A stretch of DNA of 64,000 nt from JBBIRG01 sp964410965 (GCA_964410965.1 CAYPIY010000002.1:372001-436000); one strand, 5' to 3'; positions 17,034 to 26,247 are shown, counted from the first letter of the stretch. Program-made: numbers and translations. Notes: generated from the sequence alone by a model not told the origin.

Positions 17034-18671
17034 ATGCAAAATATTAATCTGTCTGTTCAATCCAAAGAAAAATTATTTCTATTTGGGTTTATTTTTATCA
17101 TGCTGTTGATTTCTTCCGGTGGTCGCATTGCCGGAAGCGATGAAACGGGGTTCTTTCTTGAGACTCAAAGTCTTATTGAAAATTTTAGTTTTTCCATTCC
17201 AGATACAATTGTTGGAAATGGTGTATATGGAAAAGACGGGAAGTATTATTTAGGGGCTGGATTGAGTTATACCATAATATCCATACCTTTTTACGTGATT
17301 GGTAAAACTCTAAACGAAATGTTTTCTGTTCCGCAACATTATCAATTATTAGTTCTTAAGGCGGCGTTTAGTTTAACTAATCAATTTTTAGGAGCATTAA
17401 TAGGAGTATTGCTGTATTTGTTTTCACTGAAATTTAATTTTTCAAAAAAAACAGCTCTATTAATAACATTAATTTTTCTATTTACAACAAATTTCTACGC
17501 CTATACAAAATCATCAATGCGAGAACCATTAATAATATTATGCTTAATGGCGGCCTCTTATTATTATTTGGCGTATAAAAACGAAAAAAAAGTTAGTTAT
17601 TTGCACTATATAGGTATTTGGCAATTAGCATTAATACATACAAAAATTTTATATTTATTTTTTTGTTTAATTTTCTTTTTATATTTTATTTCTTTGCATA
17701 TCCAATGTGACAAACATAAAAACTTTCAAAATAAATTGTTTTCAATCTTTAAAAGTAATGAATTCCGAAAACATGGTATTGTTTTTATTTTTTGGTTATT
17801 AATTTCTGTTCTTTTATATTTATTACAAAATTATTTGATGTTTGGAAGTATTTTTTCGACTTTTTACTCAAAAAGAGAGATTACTTTTTCAAATCCAATA
17901 TTCTCTGGTTTGTATGGATTACTACTTAGTTCCGGAAAGAGTATCTTTTTATATGCCCCTGTAATAATTATTGTTTTTTGGGGAATTAAAAAATTCTATT
18001 CTTCATATAAAAAAGAAACAATTTTATTCCTTACAATCGTAGTTCTTCATTTAGTTATCCATGCAAAATATTATGCCTGGGCGGGAGACGGCAGCTGGGG
18101 GCCGCGATATGTACTGCCAATTATTCCTTTTCTGATTTTGATGAGCGGGTTTACGATCGAATCGATATTAACGCAAGCAGGCCGTCTAAAAAAATATTTA
18201 TTTTACGCGATCTGCATTATCGGGCTCATAATCCAGATCGGAGGAAGCGCCGTCTATTTCGGAAGTTATTTACGTTATATTGGAGAATTCCCCTTTCAGA
18301 AAGAATTTACGGATCCGGAGTTCTTATATAAAAGTCATTATATTCCAAATTTCTCTCCCGTAACAGGGCATTGGGAATTGCTTGTAAAGTCTGTCGAAAA
18401 ACATCTTAACGGTGATATGAAAAACTTTACTATTACCGCATCACCCCAGCGATTGCCGATTTCAGGGGAAGACCAGAAAAGGATTGTCTATATTATTGAC
18501 TTTTGGTTTATGTATGCTTATTATGCTGGTATAAACGGATTCATAATTATATTCACTTTAGTATTATCCGTTTTCATCACGATTGTATTGGGAATAAAAA
18601 CTTTTTCTGTTATCAAAAAACCGGAACCGCATGCCGTCAACCCGAATTCTGGTCATTGTTCCAGCCTATAA
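17034..18671 (+). CDS. polytopic membrane glycosyltransferase (GT39/ArnT-like), mosaic composition
   Basis: A 545-residue protein with about 11 to 13 hydrophobic helices. An acidic motif after the first helix (SSGGRIAGSDETGFF) matches the catalytic first periplasmic loop of polyprenyl-phosphate-sugar transferases of the PMT/ArnT clan. The WAGDGSWGPRYVLPIIPFL stretch is a typical conserved loop of undecaprenyl- or dolichyl-phosphate mannosyltransferase relatives. The next gene encodes a DPM1-like GT2 that would make the lipid-linked sugar donor. By hand count, GC is about 25% over 17941-18060 and 47% over 18061-18180, so the gene seems joined from two sources near 18065. Its 3' end overlaps the GT2 gene by 41 bases. 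Confidence 0.8.
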   Translation: MQNINLSVQSKEKLFLFGFIFIMLLISSGGRIAGSDETGFFLETQSLIENFSFSIPDTIVGNGVYGKDGKYYLGAGLSYTIISIPFYVIGKTLNEMFSVPQHYQLLVLKAAFSLTNQFLGALIGVLLYLFSLKFNFSKKTALLITLIFLFTTNFYAYTKSSMREPLIILCLMAASYYYLAYKNEKKVSYLHYIGIWQLALIHTKILYLFFCLIFFLYFISLHIQCDKHKNFQNKLFSIFKSNEFRKHGIVFIFWLLISVLLYLLQNYLMFGSIFSTFYSKREITFSNPIFSGLYGLLLSSGKSIFLYAPVIIIVFWGIKKFYSSYKKETILFLTIVVLHLVIHAKYYAWAGDGSWGPRYVLPIIPFLILMSGFTIESILTQAGRLKKYLFYAICIIGLIIQIGGSAVYFGSYLRYIGEFPFQKEFTDPEFLYKSHYIPNFSPVTGHWELLVKSVEKHLNGDMKNFTITASPQRLPISGEDQKRIVYIIDFWFMYAYYAGINGFIIIFTLVLSVFITIVLGIKTFSVIKKPEPHAVNPNSGHCSSL

Positions 18672-19347
18672 TGAAGAACTAAACATCGGAAAGGTCGTCA
18701 GATCAATCAAAGACACGTTTCTGCAGGATCTTGTGCAAAACGATGTTATGGTTGTTAACGACGGATCAAAAGATAGCACAAAACAGGAGGCCGAAAAATC
18801 GGGAAGTATGGTACTTGATTTACCTTTCAATCTTGGAATTGGAGGAGCCGTTCAAAGCGGGTTCCGCTTTGCATTCGAGCACGGATATGATATTGCCATT
18901 CAGATAGACGGTGACGGACAACATGATCCGGCATATATTAACGAAATAATTCAACCCATACTGAACAACGAAGCGGATGTAGTTATCGGATCACGTTTTT
19001 TAAAAACCGTAAAGAACGGATTTCGCTCAACGCTGATGAGACGGTTTGGAATCAAAATATTTTATTTTGTGAACACGATCGCTATCGGCCAGAAAATAAC
19101 CGACAACACTTCCGGTTTCAGAGCGTATAATAAAAAAGCGATACAGTATCTGAAGGATCATTATCCGGTTGATTATCCTGAACCGGAAGCGGTAGTGATG
19201 CTTGGGAAAAAGAAATTCCGTATCCGGGAAATTCCGGTTATCATGAAAGAAAGAGCAGGTGGAACGTCATCTATAACCACTGTAAAATCAGTTTATTACA
19301 TGATAAAAGTTCTGCTGGCTATTTTCATTAATTTAGTAAAACGGTAG
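18631..19347 (+). CDS. GT2 glycosyltransferase (dolichyl/undecaprenyl-phosphate mannosyltransferase-like)
   Basis: A 238-residue DPM1-like enzyme expected to transfer a sugar from a nucleotide donor to a polyprenyl phosphate at the inner face of the membrane. It shows the GT2 nucleotide-binding start ILVIVPAYNEELNIGKVV, VVNDGSKDST, the DxD region QIDGDGQHDP and GSRF. The C-terminal region has an amphipathic hydrophobic helix (YYMIKVLLAIFINLV) but no multiple membrane segments, as in soluble DPM1 types. It overlaps the membrane glycosyltransferase gene and is followed 4 bases later by a DUF2304 gene, a common trio for surface-glycan assembly. Confidence 0.88.
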   Translation: MPSTRILVIVPAYNEELNIGKVVRSIKDTFLQDLVQNDVMVVNDGSKDSTKQEAEKSGSMVLDLPFNLGIGGAVQSGFRFAFEHGYDIAIQIDGDGQHDPAYINEIIQPILNNEADVVIGSRFLKTVKNGFRSTLMRRFGIKIFYFVNTIAIGQKITDNTSGFRAYNKKAIQYLKDHYPVDYPEPEAVVMLGKKKFRIREIPVIMKERAGGTSSITTVKSVYYMIKVLLAIFINLVKR

Positions 19348-19351
19348 CATT

Positions 19352-19732
19352 ATGATAGAAACTCATCCGGTTGACATTTTCAGGATACAATTTATTGCTA
19401 TCATCGTCAGCGTCATTATGATGATCGTGATTTTTGAACTCATACGCCGCAATCGTCTGAGAGAAAAATATTCTCTGATCTGGTTCGCCGCGTGTATTGT
19501 CATGATCGTTTTTTCGGCATGGCGCGATCTGCTTGATCTGACCGCCGCAACTTTAGGCGTTGCTTACGCGCCAGCTTTATTGTTTATGGTCGCGCTTTTT
19601 TTCGGATTTGTTCTGTTAATACATTTTTCAATCGTTATATCCGATCTGGCGGAGAAAACAAAAATTCTTGCACAAGAAGTGGCGATTATAAAAAAAGAGA
19701 TGCAGGATATAAAACGTGATAAAACGGTTTAG
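19352..19732 (+). CDS. DUF2304 small membrane protein
   Basis: A 126-residue protein with three hydrophobic helices (FIAIIVSVIMMIVIFELI, LIWFAACIVMIVFSAW, LFMVALFFGFVLLIHFSIVI) and a C-terminal coiled-coil-like tail (DLAEKTKILAQEVAIIKKEM). The REKYSLIWF motif between helices 1 and 2 identifies DUF2304. These proteins sit beside DPM1-like glycosyltransferases and may help anchor them or flip lipid-linked sugars, which is inference from context. It overlaps the next gene by 17 bases. Confidence 0.85.
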   Translation: MIETHPVDIFRIQFIAIIVSVIMMIVIFELIRRNRLREKYSLIWFAACIVMIVFSAWRDLLDLTAATLGVAYAPALLFMVALFFGFVLLIHFSIVISDLAEKTKILAQEVAIIKKEMQDIKRDKTV

Positions 19733-20393
19733 CGTAATACTAACAGCGATTTATTTCGCTTTCGGTTTTCAATCAATGGTATCTGAAAATGAAATAAAAA
19801 TAATCATCGACCGACAGATTATGATGAGGCCTGAAATGCGGATTGAGGATGTATATAAACTGCTTTATCAGCGGCGCATGGGCATCGGTCATCTCATCGG
19901 GGACACTGACAGGGCTAAAAAGTATTTATCGGAAGAAATAAATATAATTGACGAAAACGATGCCTCAGTCTGTGATTCGCTGTTGGAATTCATAACAACC
20001 GATTCATCAGTAATAAGGGTAAATTTGAGACCGTTTAAAAAAGGGAGAATGTCTCAAACAAAATTGTTTCAGGCCATGCTGGGTACGGTTAATAATCTGA
20101 AAACAGCAAAAAACGAACTTATTAACGACTGGTCAGATTTTGTCAAACTGAATAACAGCCGGCACTTCAGTTTTCATGATACAAATTTAGTTGAATTCAG
20201 CAAATTTCTTCATAATAACGATTACCCGGTTATACATCACTCCGAAAGCTATTCGAGAAGGTACAAACCGGCATACCGGATTTTATTATACCAAGAGTGG
20301 AAAAAATATTTTACAGAAATACATTTACGCGAGGTGAAACTTGGAAGAAGAATTATTAAGGATTCGGAAAGAAAAATTATCCAAAATTCGTGA
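19716..20393 (+). CDS. conserved hypothetical protein with N-terminal signal
   Basis: A 225-residue protein that I do not assign to a family. A short hydrophobic N-terminus (FSVILTAIYFAFGFQSMV) suggests export or a membrane anchor. The body is charged and helical, with MRIEDVYKLLYQRRMGIGHLIGD, a pattern I associate only loosely with uncharacterised proteins of environmental genomes. The GTG start at 19716 lies inside the DUF2304 gene with an AGGA element upstream. The end overlaps the lysS start by 53 bases. The overlaps at both ends indicate cotranscription. Confidence 0.6.
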   Translation: MIKRFSVILTAIYFAFGFQSMVSENEIKIIIDRQIMMRPEMRIEDVYKLLYQRRMGIGHLIGDTDRAKKYLSEEINIIDENDASVCDSLLEFITTDSSVIRVNLRPFKKGRMSQTKLFQAMLGTVNNLKTAKNELINDWSDFVKLNNSRHFSFHDTNLVEFSKFLHNNDYPVIHHSESYSRRYKPAYRILLYQEWKKYFTEIHLREVKLGRRIIKDSERKIIQNS

Positions 20394-21861
20394 ACTGGGG
20401 GTTGAACCATATCCTTACAATTATCAAGTTGACTATTTGTCGAAAGAACTGATTGACAAGTTTGATGATCTGGGCGTTATGGACGATTCCATGCTGGATC
20501 ATCCGGACGTACGAAGATTGCGGGTTGCCGGGCGGATCATGTCCATGCGGAGCAAAGGAAAAACGGCATTTGCACATGTTCAGGACATGAAAGGAAAAAT
20601 TCAAATTTACGCCCGAAAAGATATTCTGGGCGATATCATGTATGAGGTTTTCAGCAAACAATTAGATCTCGGCGATATAATCGGCGTTCAGGGTGTATTA
20701 TTCAAAACACATTCCGGCGAAATAACAATCAAAGCAGAAAAAATTGATGTATTGTGTAAAAGTCTCCGGTATTTGCCCGCGGGTAAAGAAAAAATTATGG
20801 ATGACGGTTCCGTACAGCGATTCAGCGACGTTGATGATGTGGAGTTTCGGTATCGCCAGCGATATGCCGACCTGATCGCTCATCCTGAACGGCGCGATGT
20901 GTTCATCAAACGCAGCAAGATCATATCGGCGATAAGGGAGTTTTTAAATGAGAGAAATTACCTCGAAGTTGAAACGCCCATTCTCCAGCCGCTCTACGGA
21001 GGAGCCGCCGCCAGACCGTTCATCACGCATCATAACACTCTGGATATGAAATTGTACATGCGGATCGCTCTGGAGCTGTACTTAAAACGACTCATTGTCG
21101 GGGGTTATGACAGGGTGTATGAGATGTCGAAGATTTTTCGTAATGAAGGCATGGACCGCTTCCATAATCCTGAATTTACTATGCTTGAATTTTACGAGGC
21201 TTACTCGGATTTTCATGATCTGATGAACCTAACCGAAGAGCTTTTGGGATTTGTCTGCACTAAAGTGCACGGAGTAACAAAAATTCATACCATGGGGCAT
21301 GACGTTGATTTTAAACCTCCGTTTGAACGGATTTCAATTTATGACGCCATAAAAAAACATACCCAGATCGACGTGAGCGGAATGAGCGAAGAGCAATTGG
21401 TTGAAATCTGTAAATCAATGCATATCCATACTGACAAGACCATGAACCGCGGAAAACTGATCGATGAAATTTTCAGCGCCAAAGTTCAGGAACATTTAAT
21501 TCAACCGACATTCATCACAGAACATCCGGTTGAAATTTCCCCGCTGGCGAAAAAGCACCGTTCAAAACCCGGCGTTGTCGAACGATTTGAGCTTTTCATA
21601 CTCGGAAGCGAACTTGCCAACGCGTTCAGCGAACTGAATGATCCGATAGACCAGCGTGAACGGTTTGAGGCGCAGATGGGACTTCGTGCCCGCGGTGACG
21701 AAGAAGCCCAGATTCTGGATGAAGATTTTCTAAGGTCTATCGAATATGGGATGCCTCCCACCGCCGGTGAAGGAATAGGCATCGACCGGCTTGTTATGAT
21801 CATGACCGATCAGGAATCCATTAGGGATGTTTTATTTTTTCCCACGATGCGACCGGAATGA
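20341..21861 (+). CDS. lysS: lysyl-tRNA synthetase, class II
   Basis: Charges tRNA-Lys with lysine. The anticodon-binding OB-fold covers about residues 55-165 (RVAGRIMSMRSKGKTAFAHV). The class II core contains motif 2 (FRNEGMDRFHNPEFTMLE) and motif 3 (GEGIGIDR at 476-483). Its 506 residues are normal for bacterial LysS. The start is a TTG at 20341: GAGGTG ends 4 bases before it and no ATG is available near the expected N-terminus. It lies within the end of the upstream hypothetical gene. The mlaE gene starts 1 base after the stop, so they are probably cotranscribed. Confidence 0.96.
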   Translation: MEEELLRIRKEKLSKIRELGVEPYPYNYQVDYLSKELIDKFDDLGVMDDSMLDHPDVRRLRVAGRIMSMRSKGKTAFAHVQDMKGKIQIYARKDILGDIMYEVFSKQLDLGDIIGVQGVLFKTHSGEITIKAEKIDVLCKSLRYLPAGKEKIMDDGSVQRFSDVDDVEFRYRQRYADLIAHPERRDVFIKRSKIISAIREFLNERNYLEVETPILQPLYGGAAARPFITHHNTLDMKLYMRIALELYLKRLIVGGYDRVYEMSKIFRNEGMDRFHNPEFTMLEFYEAYSDFHDLMNLTEELLGFVCTKVHGVTKIHTMGHDVDFKPPFERISIYDAIKKHTQIDVSGMSEEQLVEICKSMHIHTDKTMNRGKLIDEIFSAKVQEHLIQPTFITEHPVEISPLAKKHRSKPGVVERFELFILGSELANAFSELNDPIDQRERFEAQMGLRARGDEEAQILDEDFLRSIEYGMPPTAGEGIGIDRLVMIMTDQESIRDVLFFPTMRPE

Positions 21862-21862
21862 T

Positions 21863-22678
21863 ATGTTCAAAACGATAAAACAGGTGATATTCACCATAGC
21901 CGAATTTACGCTGTTGGGTAAACTGGGAGCCAAAACTCTTCAGTTTTTTACCGGATTGGGTGAATCTTTCATTATACTTTATCAGTACGTCTTGAACCTT
22001 CCATATATGTTCAAGGATCGCCGGTTATTCACCGAGCAAATGGTAAGTATCGGGTATAACTCCATACCGCTGGTTGTGGTGACGGCTATATTTACGGGCA
22101 TGGTTTCCTCAGTTCAGGCCGGATATCAGCTGTCGGAAATCGGATCCCCGTCCATGTTCCTTGGTGCGGCGACAAGCAGGGCGATTGTCATAGAACTGGG
22201 TCCTGTTTTGACGGGTCTTATCATGGCGGGAAGATTCGGGGCATCCATAGCAGCTGAAATCGGTACCATGAAAGTGACCGAACAGATCGATGCGCTGCAG
22301 ACCATGGCGATCAATCCTGTCCGATATCTGGCCAATCCACGCATAACCGCCGGCCTGGTCATGATGCCTTTTGTGGTCATTTTTGCAAATTTAGTCGCGA
22401 TCTTGGGCGCGGTTTTTATCGGGTATATGGTGTTTGATGTATTGCCGGAAACTTATTTTGCCAATGCTCAGCGATATCTTCTGTTGTCGGATATACAGAC
22501 CAGCCTGATCAAGGCGGTCATGTTCGGAGGATCCACCGCGCTTATCGGGACCTATGTAGGATTTTCAACCGAAGGCGGGGCTGAAGGAGTAGGCCAGGCA
22601 ACCATTCGGGCATTTGTGTTATCCTCTGCGGCGATTTTGGTTAACGATTACATAGTCGCATCCGTTTTATTAACCTGA
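21863..22678 (+). CDS. mlaE: MlaE-family lipid ABC transporter permease
   Basis: Inner-membrane permease of a phospholipid or lipid transporter of the Mla/MCE type. About 271 residues contain five hydrophobic segments and the family motif region LGPVLTGLIMAGRFGASIAAEIGTM (split here as LGPVLTGLIMAGRFG and ASIAAEIGTMKVTEQ). The ATG at 21863 overlaps no upstream coding sequence and begins MFKTIKQ; the frame is open further upstream into lysS. It pairs with the MlaF-like ATPase 7 bases downstream. No MCE-domain (MlaD) gene follows in this window. Confidence 0.9.
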   Translation: MFKTIKQVIFTIAEFTLLGKLGAKTLQFFTGLGESFIILYQYVLNLPYMFKDRRLFTEQMVSIGYNSIPLVVVTAIFTGMVSSVQAGYQLSEIGSPSMFLGAATSRAIVIELGPVLTGLIMAGRFGASIAAEIGTMKVTEQIDALQTMAINPVRYLANPRITAGLVMMPFVVIFANLVAILGAVFIGYMVFDVLPETYFANAQRYLLLSDIQTSLIKAVMFGGSTALIGTYVGFSTEGGAEGVGQATIRAFVLSSAAILVNDYIVASVLLT

Positions 22679-22685
22679 TTGCTGT

Positions 22686-23447
22686 ATGATTAAAATTATT
22701 GAATTAAAAAAGTCATTCCAGAAAAAGCGAATCCTCGCCGGAGTCAATCTTGAGATAGAAAACGGAAAAATAACGACCATTGTGGGCCGGAGCGGTTGCG
22801 GGAAAAGCGTTTTACTTAAACATATCGTGGCGTTACTGAAGCCTGATTACGGTAAAATACTGATCGAAAACGAGGACCTGAATGAAATGAACGCACAGGA
22901 ACTGTACAAGATCAGGAAAAAAATCGGATTTGTTTTTCAGAACGGCGCCTTATTCGATTCTATGAATGTATATGAAAATATCAGCCTTGGGCTGCATGAG
23001 CATACCAGCATGCCTGAAACGGAGATCAGGAAAAAAGTAGCCGTGCTGCTGGAAATGGTCGGTTTGCCGGGGGTTGAAAAATACAAACCTTCGGAATTAT
23101 CCGGAGGGATGAAAAAACGAGTCAGTCTCGCCCGTGCTCTTGCCATGGATCCGCATTATGTCCTTTACGATGAACCCACTACCGGACTGGATCCGATCAT
23201 GACGGCCATTATCGATGATCTGATTATACGCCTGAATGCCGAGTTGAAGATCACATCGATTGTTGTTACCCATGATATGAAAAGCGTATATAAGATATCG
23301 GATTATGTCGCCATGCTTCATTACGGAGTGGTCCGGTTTATGGGTACGCCGGAGGAACTCAAACAGAGCGATGATCCGGTTGTCAGGCAGTTTATCGAAG
23401 GAAATATCGAAGGGCCAATACAACCAGTACTGAAAGACGGAAGATAA
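22686..23447 (+). CDS. mlaF: MlaF-family lipid ABC transporter ATPase
   Basis: ATP-binding subunit of the Mla-type transporter, 253 residues. Walker A GRSGCGKS is at 34-41, the signature LSGGMKKR at 138-145, and Walker B (YVLYDEPTTGLDP) follows. The LSGGMKKR variant with GLDP is characteristic of MlaF/MkL proteins. It supplies energy to the MlaE permease encoded just upstream. The usual substrate-binding MlaD and periplasmic partners are not adjacent; the next gene is a GWxTD protein. Confidence 0.92.
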   Translation: MIKIIELKKSFQKKRILAGVNLEIENGKITTIVGRSGCGKSVLLKHIVALLKPDYGKILIENEDLNEMNAQELYKIRKKIGFVFQNGALFDSMNVYENISLGLHEHTSMPETEIRKKVAVLLEMVGLPGVEKYKPSELSGGMKKRVSLARALAMDPHYVLYDEPTTGLDPIMTAIIDDLIIRLNAELKITSIVVTHDMKSVYKISDYVAMLHYGVVRFMGTPEELKQSDDPVVRQFIEGNIEGPIQPVLKDGR

Positions 23448-23518
23448 TCGAACCGTATATTGATTATTTAATGTATTATGACTATCATAATGCATAAAGC
23501 ATAAAAAAAGAGGCATGT

Positions 23519-24916
23519 ATGAAAAAACTAATTTTATTATTCATTTTGTGTTCTTCAGGTATGTCCGAATCCCAGCAGATAGAAAACCAGAACAAAGGCA
23601 ATCTGTCATTTTATTTCGAACACAGCCACTTCAAACTCTTTCAAAACGAGGATCAGGCTTATTTTCAGTTGTTTTTTTATATGCCTCGGAACATACTGAA
23701 GTTCATCCGTGTGGATTCGTACTATACCGCAAAGTTTTCTGCGGATATACGGTTCACCGATCTGCAGGATACAACGGTCATCATTTCAAAAAACTGGACT
23801 TCGAATATTGACAATAAAATTACCGATAAAGACACTTCGGCTGATGTGCCTCTGTTGTTTGAATCTAATTTTGCGATAAAGCCGTCTAAATATCAGTTGT
23901 CGGTGCATATATCGGACTTGAATGATTTCAATCGCCGGGGCTATCAGCAAGCCCTGGTGGAAATCCCTGATTACAAGACAAAAGATCTCCGGATCAGCGA
24001 CATTCAAGTGGCAACGCAAATCAGTAAAAGCGACAATCCCGATGAATTATTTTACAAAAACGGATATGTCATCGTGCCCAATCCGTCAAAAATATTCGGA
24101 ACTAATTTACCCCGGTTGTTTTTATACGCTGAGATTTATAATCTGAATTATCCGGCCAAAGAAGGATATACGGCGGAATTTATCATATCCGACGAGCAGG
24201 GCACCGTGATCAAGGAAATGCCAACCAAAAACTATAAAAAATCCGGAGAAACAGCGGTCCTGATGCATTCTTTCAACGTGATATCCCTTTCCAGCGGAAG
24301 ATATTATCTGATGGTGAGGATCAAAGATCTGGAAAATAAATCCGTTACTCAGTCAAAAAAAATGTTCATTGTTTATCATGAAGGCGAATCGTTATCGGAA
24401 ATTACCGATTTTGACTCATTTTTCAAGGACCTTGATCTGGTCAGCGTGGAACTGGCTGAAAATGTCGTTCACTATCTCATGTCCGATCAGGAACGAAAAA
24501 CACTCAATCTTTTAGATCTGGAAGGAAAGAAAAAATTTTTTGACCGCTTCTGGAAAGACCGCGATCCGTCTCCGGGCACCAAGGCGAATGAAAACCTGAT
24601 CGAGTATTACAAGCGGTATTCAGAATCCAATCAGAGATTTACGACGCCCAACCGCCAGGGATGGAAGACGGATATGGGCCGGGTTTATATCATGTACGGA
24701 TCGCCGGCGCAAATTGAAAAGCACGATTTTGAACCCAGAATGCTTCCATATCAGCGCTGGTATTATTACCAGCTGAAAGACCAACCTACTCAAACCGAAT
24801 TTATTTTTGCGGATAAGGATGGAAGCGGGATTTACCAGTTAATCCATTCCAACGCGAAAGGTGAACTTTCCAATCGGAAATGGGAAACGGACATCCAGAC
24901 TTTTCAAACAAAATAA
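23519..24916 (+). CDS. GWxTD domain-containing exported protein
   Basis: A 465-residue exported protein of unknown function. The N-terminus (MKKLILLFILCSSGMSESQQ) looks like a signal peptide. The first 300 residues are beta-rich, with repeats such as SGRYYLMVRIKDLENKSV. The C-terminal GWxTD domain has KKKFFDRFWKDRDPSPGTKAN, RQGWKTDMGRVYIMYGSP and PYQRWYYYQL. The family is common in FCB-type phyla and is thought to be envelope-associated. A short ribosome-site-like AGAGG precedes the ATG. It sits between the lipid transporter genes and asnS, suggesting an envelope context but no defined job. Confidence 0.87.
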   Translation: MKKLILLFILCSSGMSESQQIENQNKGNLSFYFEHSHFKLFQNEDQAYFQLFFYMPRNILKFIRVDSYYTAKFSADIRFTDLQDTTVIISKNWTSNIDNKITDKDTSADVPLLFESNFAIKPSKYQLSVHISDLNDFNRRGYQQALVEIPDYKTKDLRISDIQVATQISKSDNPDELFYKNGYVIVPNPSKIFGTNLPRLFLYAEIYNLNYPAKEGYTAEFIISDEQGTVIKEMPTKNYKKSGETAVLMHSFNVISLSSGRYYLMVRIKDLENKSVTQSKKMFIVYHEGESLSEITDFDSFFKDLDLVSVELAENVVHYLMSDQERKTLNLLDLEGKKKFFDRFWKDRDPSPGTKANENLIEYYKRYSESNQRFTTPNRQGWKTDMGRVYIMYGSPAQIEKHDFEPRMLPYQRWYYYQLKDQPTQTEFIFADKDGSGIYQLIHSNAKGELSNRKWETDIQTFQTK

Positions 24917-24931
24917 TTTCAGGAGTTACAC

Positions 24932-26236
24932 ATGTCAAAACGGATTTATATTGAGGATATTTTCCGGGATCAGGTACCCGACGGCGAAGAGGTGACTATC
25001 AAGGGATGGGTTTATCATAAGCGCTCGAGCGGAAAGATTCAGTTTTTGCTGGTCCGGGATGGGACGAATATCATACAAACAACGGTATACAGGCCTTCTG
25101 TCAGTGAAGAAATCACAGAGGTTGTAGATAAGCTTACCCAGGAATCGTCGGTCAGTGTGACCGGAAAAATCCACAAGGATCATCGTGCCCCGAACGGTTA
25201 TGAAATCCAGGTGAGCCAAGTTGATTTGATCCATCTGGCGGTTGACTATCCGATTACCCCGAAAGAACACGGGATCGAATTTCTTATGGATTACCGTCAT
25301 TTGTGGCTCCGGTCAAAGAACCAGCATGCCATACTGAGAATCCGGCATACAATTATCAAGGCGATACGGGATTTCTTCGACGGACGAGGATTCATACTGG
25401 TTGATACCCCTATTTTCACACCCGCCGCGTGCGAGGGAACTTCGACTCTTTTCTCAACTGATTATTTTGAAAGCAAGGCCTACCTGACCCAGAGCGGACA
25501 ACTGTACGCAGAGGCGGGCGCTCTCGCTCTTGGGAAAGTGTATTGTTTCGGACCGACTTTCCGGGCTGAGAAATCAAAAACCCGCCGTCATCTTACTGAA
25601 TTCTGGATGGTGGAACCTGAAGTGGCTTTTAACGATCTGAAGGATAACATGGAACTGGCCGAGGATTTCATTGAGTATGTCGTTCAGACTGTTCTTAAAA
25701 ACAGGGCCGAGGAACTGAAAGTGCTTGAACGCGATACAAGCAAACTGGAAAATGTCAAAGCTCCGTTCCCGAAGGTTCATTATGATGAAGCCGTTCAGAT
25801 TTTAAAAGAGGCCGGACTTTCTTTTGATTACGGAAACGATTTCGGGGCGCCGGATGAAACCGAGATTTCCTCCCGGTTTGACCGCCCGGTCATCGTTCAT
25901 CACTATCCTTCGGCCATTAAAGCTTTTTACATGAAACGGGATCCGGCGGAACCCGACAAAGCTCTTGCGATGGACGTTCTGGCTCCGGAAGGATACGGGG
26001 AAATCATCGGTGGGAGCCAGCGTGAGGATGATTATGAAACCCTTGTAGGCAGGATTAGGGAGCATAACCTGCCGATCGACGCGTTTGACTGGTATCTGGA
26101 TCTGCGCAAATACGGTTCCGTTCCGCATTCAGGGTTTGGTTTGGGCATAGAAAGAACCGTTTCGTGGATTTGCGGACTTCAGCACCTCAGGGAAGCGATA
26201 CCTTTTCCGCGTATGATTCACCGCTTGAAACCATAA
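24932..26236 (+). CDS. asnS: asparaginyl-tRNA synthetase
   Basis: Charges tRNA-Asn. A 434-residue class IIb enzyme with an N-terminal OB-fold (VTIKGWVYHKRSSGKIQFLLVRDG) and class II core. It carries the AsnRS-type TPIFTPAACEGTSTLF, SGQLYAEAGALALGKVYCFGP, the motif 2 region FRAEKSKTRRHLTEFWMVE and motif 3 GFGLGIER at 401-408. The PAACEG region favours AsnS over AspS. CAGGAG precedes the ATG by 7 bases. Direct charging of tRNA-Asn suggests the organism need not rely on the transamidation route for Asn-tRNA, though I cannot see the rest of the genome. Confidence 0.94.
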   Translation: MSKRIYIEDIFRDQVPDGEEVTIKGWVYHKRSSGKIQFLLVRDGTNIIQTTVYRPSVSEEITEVVDKLTQESSVSVTGKIHKDHRAPNGYEIQVSQVDLIHLAVDYPITPKEHGIEFLMDYRHLWLRSKNQHAILRIRHTIIKAIRDFFDGRGFILVDTPIFTPAACEGTSTLFSTDYFESKAYLTQSGQLYAEAGALALGKVYCFGPTFRAEKSKTRRHLTEFWMVEPEVAFNDLKDNMELAEDFIEYVVQTVLKNRAEELKVLERDTSKLENVKAPFPKVHYDEAVQILKEAGLSFDYGNDFGAPDETEISSRFDRPVIVHHYPSAIKAFYMKRDPAEPDKALAMDVLAPEGYGEIIGGSQREDDYETLVGRIREHNLPIDAFDWYLDLRKYGSVPHSGFGLGIERTVSWICGLQHLREAIPFPRMIHRLKP

Positions 26237-26247
26237 GGAAAACGGCA

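Noticed and set aside
12495..18065. Island as an integrated mobile element
   Set aside because: No integrase, transposase, tRNA target or flanking direct repeats were seen; only composition marks it.
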